Shown: positions 36,479 through 41,051 of the stretch, piece by piece
Position numbering within the stretch: the first letter of the stretch is position 1
How the letters are laid out: every line of letters starts with the position of its first letter
Source of the DNA: Actinomycetota bacterium
GTDB lineage: Bacteria; Actinomycetota; Actinomycetes; Streptosporangiales; Streptosporangiaceae
NCBI GenBank assembly: GCA_019240215.1
Contig: JAFAYQ010000046.1
Location: 1 to 41,051 of the forward strand
DNA length: 41,051 bases
Direction: 5' to 3'
Notes under the pieces: model-generated
What the model was told of the DNA's origin: nothing
What the model saw: only the letters and a program-made list of their open reading frames with translations
Database searches by the model: none
Translations under genes and position numbers: made by a program

Positions 36479-38200
36479 CTAGATAGCGCGCCAAACCAGC
36501 TCGAGCCGATCCAGGTCATCGAAAATTCCGGATCGGACTTGCAGGATCTCATGGAACCTCTCAGGATTCATATCCTGGTATCGCTCTATCGAGAACTCAA
36601 TTGTGTCGGCTTTATCATTCATATCACGCAGGATTTTCCGGCTTTCAGTCTGCAAACCTTGCGAACTGAATTGCGGTGCCGCGAGAGCGATTTCAACGGC
36701 ATTGAATCTTTCGCGCAGTCCAGCGAGAATCCTCGCGCTCGCGACCTCATTGCCCGGATTAAGATTGCCGGCCAATTCTCTCATTTCTGCGATACTGGAC
36801 ACCAGGGCATCGCGGGGAAGCTCAGGAGCCCGGCTGACCTCCAGGGCGCGGGCCTGCTGATCCAGGCGATCAGGCTCGACGGTGGTCAGCGTCGGCCCGG
36901 CTTTAGTCCGCAGGTATTCATAAAACGACTCCGGCAGCTGCCCGAGCCGGGGATCAAGATCCCGAAGAGCGTTTTCCTCGCCCTTGAACTGACGCTTGAT
37001 CGCATCGATAAACGCCTGCCGATTACCCTGGAGCGCTTGGTAAGCGGCTTGCCAATCAGTTCTGAACGAGATGGTGTTGAGTACGATGGATACATCAACG
37101 TCATCATCGGCAGGGTCTTTCGGTTTCGGCGTGATCATCCTGAATATGATGTAGGAGTTGATATATCGCTTAATCTCGCGCGGGTTGATCTGCGAATCGG
37201 CGGAGATGTACCCCAGGTGCGGCCGGATAAGCTCCACCAGGCTTTGGTGCTCGTCCGACCCGGACAGCAGATCGGTCAAAAACTCGTCCACCTGGTCTGC
37301 TGCCACCGCCGGAAGCGCGAAGGGAACCTGAAAAAGTTTCTTCAAGTATTCGCTCCCGCTGATCGGCGGGCGCGCAGCAGGTTCGGCGGCCGTGTCCGAG
37401 CGCCGGTAGTGCCAGTCGATCGCGGCCTCGATCACGGCTTGGTCCAAGCCCACGACGAACACGACGCCGGCCTGGTCAAAGAACAGCTTCATTGACTCGA
37501 GGACCTGCAGTGCGTTGGCGGGCAGGCAACGATCCAGGTCGTCGATGAAGATCACGATTCGCTGCTGGCGGTCTGGGCCGTCGCCGGTGGTGAACTGGGA
37601 CAGCGCCTCTTTCAGGGCCTTGAAGCTCGCGTGATACGGAGATTGGGGCGCCCTGGCCGCCTCGTCGTCGTCTTCGCCGCGGTCCCTTCCCCATTCAGCG
37701 AAGGCCTTGTCCGCATCGACGCCCACTTCGATCACCGGCAGCTTCAGCTTCACGCTTAGCCCAGCGATGAGTGCTCTGGTGGCTTTGCCCACCGCCGCAG
37801 CCGCCTTCAGGGCCTTTTCGCGTGCAGTCTTGCCGTACTCCAAGCCTGACGTTTTGTTGTCGGCCCAGGTGACCAGCTCATCTCGCAGCACATCGAGCAG
37901 GGGCACGATGAGGTGGTCTTCCTTTTCATACCGCCAGGCGTTGAACCAGACCCGTACCGATTGAGTGCCCAGCTCACGCTCGACGGCTTCCATCAATGTC
38001 GTCTTGCCCGAGCCCCATCCGCCGAAGATTCCAATGGAGAACTGCGGGTCACTGCCTTCGATGATCTGGCTCATGACCTTCGCGTATTGGGCGAAGCCAA
38101 GTACGGGCTTCGCCGAAGGGGTGTCGAGCAGAATTCTTGGCGGCACTAGCGGCCCTGGCCCGACATCCCGGCCAGAATCCGGCTTCGGGGTCTTCGGCAT
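36479..38200 (-). CDS. KAP-family P-loop NTPase
   Basis: A 573-residue STAND-like ATPase of the KAP family (Kidins220/ARMS and PifA). Walker A is GGWGSGKTT (60-68), Walker B is IVIFIDDLDRC (about 215-225), and the early block FNAWRYEKEDHLIVPLLDVL plus VFVVGLDQAVIEAAIDWHY and INPREIKRYINSYIIF are family hallmarks. KAP proteins often have membrane helices inserted between the Walker motifs; here I see none, so it is probably soluble. PifA blocks phage T7, and KAP NTPases recur in defence loci. Its GC content is clearly lower than its neighbours, which suggests transfer. ATG start, nine bases after the StrB-like gene stop. The last 150 residues match nothing I know. Confidence 0.92.
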   Translation of the reverse strand: MPKTPKPDSGRDVGPGPLVPPRILLDTPSAKPVLGFAQYAKVMSQIIEGSDPQFSIGIFGGWGSGKTTLMEAVERELGTQSVRVWFNAWRYEKEDHLIVPLLDVLRDELVTWADNKTSGLEYGKTAREKALKAAAAVGKATRALIAGLSVKLKLPVIEVGVDADKAFAEWGRDRGEDDDEAARAPQSPYHASFKALKEALSQFTTGDGPDRQQRIVIFIDDLDRCLPANALQVLESMKLFFDQAGVVFVVGLDQAVIEAAIDWHYRRSDTAAEPAARPPISGSEYLKKLFQVPFALPAVAADQVDEFLTDLLSGSDEHQSLVELIRPHLGYISADSQINPREIKRYINSYIIFRMITPKPKDPADDDVDVSIVLNTISFRTDWQAAYQALQGNRQAFIDAIKRQFKGEENALRDLDPRLGQLPESFYEYLRTKAGPTLTTVEPDRLDQQARALEVSRAPELPRDALVSSIAEMRELAGNLNPGNEVASARILAGLRERFNAVEIALAAPQFSSQGLQTESRKILRDMNDKADTIEFSIERYQDMNPERFHEILQVRSGIFDDLDRLELVWRAI

Positions 38201-38209
38201 AGCCGAATG

Positions 38210-39157
38210 TTAAGCGGACCCGGTCAGCTTGGCCGCCACCGTCAGGAACTTCTCCGCCTCCTGCTGATGGCCGAGGCGGAGCAGGAACAGCCCGGTCGAG
38301 ACCCGCTCGGTGAACGCCCATTGCCAGATCGCCTCGGGGTCGACCCGGGCCAGCTCGCCCGCGCGGCGGCAGCGGCCACGGGCGATGGCGGCCGTGATCC
38401 GGGCGTCCCGGGTCAGCAGGTCGTCGTTGAAATCGCGGAGGATGACCCCGAGGTCGTGGGCGGGCTCGGAGGCCAGCCCCTCCGGGTCGACGAGCCGGAA
38501 CGACCCGTCCCCGGCCTGCAGCAGGTTGTACTGATGGGCGTCGCCGTGCACGAGCACCGCCTCGGCCGGATCGAGCGCCGCCGCCCGCGCGATGGCGTAG
38601 CGGACCGCCTCCGCGACCGTCGCCTCCGGGCACGGCTGGGACAGCTCCTCCCAGGCCGAGACCACGAAATCGGCCAGCCAGCGGGCCTTGGCCCGCCCGT
38701 CCGGCAGCGCGTCGGGGTCCGGCAGCGGATCGGCCGGCATCGGCCGCCAGCCGCGGGCGGCCGTGTGCACCAGCGCGTCCAGTTGCTGCGCGACCGGCCA
38801 GCCGAGGGTGTTCAGCGGGTCGCCCAGCCGTTCCAGCAGCATCGCCTGCCGGGGCAGGTCATAACGGAGCAGCCCCACGTAGGGGTCGCCGCCGGCCAGC
38901 CGCAGCGTGCGCAGTTCCTGCCCGAACGGGGCGAACCCGTTGACCGGCGGCAGCGCCACCTTGAGCACCGCCAGGCCGCCGTCGGTACGGGTCACCTCGG
39001 CCACGTAGGCGGCGTTCCCGCCCAGCAGCGGCTCGCCGACGGTGATCGACCAGTCCGCTTCCAGGCTGGCCAGCAGATCCGGCAGCGTCGCCAGCCAGCG
39101 CTCGCCCGCCTCCCCGGCCGCCCGCAGCGACACCGCCAGCCGGTCGGGCAGGCGCAC
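38210..39157 (-). CDS. Aminoglycoside/hydroxyurea phosphotransferase, StrB/APH(6)-like
   Basis: A 315-residue kinase. The N-terminus LPDRLAVSLRAAGEAGERWL and the Lys-containing strand LAVLKVALP are as in APH(6)/StrB and hydroxyurea phosphotransferases. The catalytic loop is VLVHGDAHQYNLLQAG and the metal motif LVDPEGLASEPAHDLG. The frame runs further up to 39463 without homology; GTG codons at 39181 and 39157 are the plausible starts, and GGGGAG before 39157 favours it. It is followed after nine bases by the KAP NTPase gene, so they may be cotranscribed, but its high GC matches the core genome while the NTPase does not. Substrate unproven. Confidence 0.85.
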   Translation of the reverse strand: MRLPDRLAVSLRAAGEAGERWLATLPDLLASLEADWSITVGEPLLGGNAAYVAEVTRTDGGLAVLKVALPPVNGFAPFGQELRTLRLAGGDPYVGLLRYDLPRQAMLLERLGDPLNTLGWPVAQQLDALVHTAARGWRPMPADPLPDPDALPDGRAKARWLADFVVSAWEELSQPCPEATVAEAVRYAIARAAALDPAEAVLVHGDAHQYNLLQAGDGSFRLVDPEGLASEPAHDLGVILRDFNDDLLTRDARITAAIARGRCRRAGELARVDPEAIWQWAFTERVSTGLFLLRLGHQQEAEKFLTVAAKLTGSA

Positions 39158-39282
39158 CGTCCCCAGCTCCCCCGGCCTCACCGGACGTCGGGCGCGTGAC
39201 CGCGCCGGTCTGTGTCGTCCACCAACTGCATGGTGCCCAGCATGGCATTTGTCGTGATTGCGCGTGAGTGCGAAGCCGCGGC

Positions 39283-39299
39283 GCTTCTTGCTGTTATCA
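39283..39299. repeat. 17-bp intergenic repeat, copy 3
   Basis: GCTTCTTGCTGTTATCA, third identical copy, in the same orientation, inside the 214-base spacer between the StrB-like gene and the reductase pseudogene. On the leftward strand it lies about 126 bases upstream of the StrB-like start. Confidence 0.85.
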
Positions 39300-39371
39300 G
39301 AGTAGGGAGCTTGGCGTACGGGGGTAGCTTGGCCTGCAGACGCCCGCCCACCGCAAAGGGGAACGGGACTG

Positions 39372-39817
39372 ATGGCCCGGACGTACCATCTGGGCCCCAC
39401 CCGGCGGGCGGGCAACTTGGTGATCACCGCGCTGATCCGGGCGGGCACCGGCGGGCGGGCCAACTACCTGCTCACCACCGTGGGCCGCCGGACCGGGCAG
39501 TCCCGGACCACCCCGGTCACCCTGGTCGAGAACGCCGACGGCCGCTGGCTGGTCTCCCCCTACGGCAACGTCGGCTGGGTGTACAACGTGCGGGCGCACC
39601 CGCAGGTCACCCTGCGGCAGGGCCAGCGGACCGAGGTCGCGCGGGCCGAGGAGGCCGTGCCGAGGTGGCCGGCCCGGTGCTCAAGCAGTACCTGGGGCGG
39701 GTCCGGGTCACGGCGCCGTTCTTTGACGCGGCCGCCAAGGACCCGGTGGAGGCGGTCGTGCAGGAGGCCGCCCGGCATCCGGTGTTCCGGCTGAGCGGGA
39801 CGCCGGCCGCGGCCTGA
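39372..39817 (+). pseudogene. Deazaflavin (F420)-dependent nitroreductase-family protein, frameshifted
   Basis: The first part (RRAGNLVITALIRAGTGGRA, NYLLTTVGRRTGQSRTTPVT, VSPYGNVGWVYNVRAHPQV) is the Ddn/DUF385 split-barrel family that binds F420. After QRTEVARAEEA the frame breaks near 39656; the continuation EVAGPVLKQYLGRV and FFDAAAKDPVEAVVQEAARHPVFRL is in another frame and ends at 39817. Restoring one G in GCCGTGCCGAG would give a normal protein of about 148 residues. So it is a one-base deletion, either real or a sequencing error in a G/C run. The ATG at 39372 follows a weak GGGAACGGG. Confidence 0.8.
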
Positions 39818-39842
39818 ACCCCGCCCGGTCGCACCCTTTTAA

Positions 39843-41051
<1,209 letters not shown>

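Noticed and set aside
36443..37495. A 350-codon frame opposite the KAP NTPase
   Set aside because: The other strand has intact Walker motifs and KAP family blocks; this frame shows nothing recognisable.
35719..39299. The three 17-bp repeats as a CRISPR array
   Set aside because: Only three copies with spacings of about 0.4 and 3.2 kb, genes between them, and no cas genes.
39182..39463. A longer N-terminal extension of the StrB-like kinase
   Set aside because: It has no homology, runs across repeat copy 3 and into the neighbouring gene, and better starts exist at 39157 and 39181.

Overview
The window is about 41 kb of very GC-rich DNA from an actinomycete. The G/C-biased third positions, frequent GTG starts, and the gene content (SARP/AfsR-type regulator, F420-type enzymes, TIGR03118 and PPA1498-type proteins, class II UvrA, LuxR/HisKA_3 two-component pair) all fit. 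I cannot name the genus. There is no rRNA, tRNA or CRISPR array that I can see, and genes lie on both strands in short operons, as on a chromosome arm rich in accessory genes.

Left part (1-8.7 kb): the 3' part of a tyrosine-recombinase-like protein without a recognisable active site, a prolyl oligopeptidase, a methyltransferase, a NUDIX hydrolase plus cytochrome P450 operon divergent from a DeoR regulator, a strong bidirectional hairpin, and a secreted TIGR03118 protein broken by a frameshift. Then comes a 0.6 kb gap holding a perfect 14-bp palindrome.

Middle left (8.7-17.3 kb): a large membrane-bound GAF-PAS-GGDEF-EAL cyclic-di-GMP protein, a GNAT-like protein, the tail of a lost FAD monooxygenase, a PPA1498-type metallophosphoesterase coupled to a NADAR-domain protein, a secreted LysM/lysozyme-like protein, and a gene graveyard made of hydrolase and AfsR-regulator fragments.

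Centre (17.3-30 kb): a small membrane protein with a coupled AMP-forming ligase, a convergent AfsR-type regulator/MFS pair, then a compact signalling-export locus. The locus has a LuxR-type response regulator, an FtsX-type permease with its ATPase, and, divergently, the sensor kinase overlapping a DUF4097-like surface protein. A pair of direct repeats 10 bp apart lies just upstream of the ABC genes.

Right part (30-41 kb): a TetR regulator divergent from an F420-type luciferase-like monooxygenase across a large operator with an embedded promoter; a PadR regulator overlapping a class II UvrA-like ABC protein; a membrane protein; a VOC protein; then a disturbed area with a TetR remnant, a visibly lower-GC KAP P-loop NTPase behind a StrB-like kinase, and a frameshifted deazaflavin-type reductase. 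A 17-bp sequence occurs three times, always between genes, across this area. The window ends inside argG. The best candidates for unusual biology are the low-GC KAP NTPase island with its repeats, the phosphoesterase-NADAR operon, and the operator-rich regulator/transporter loci.
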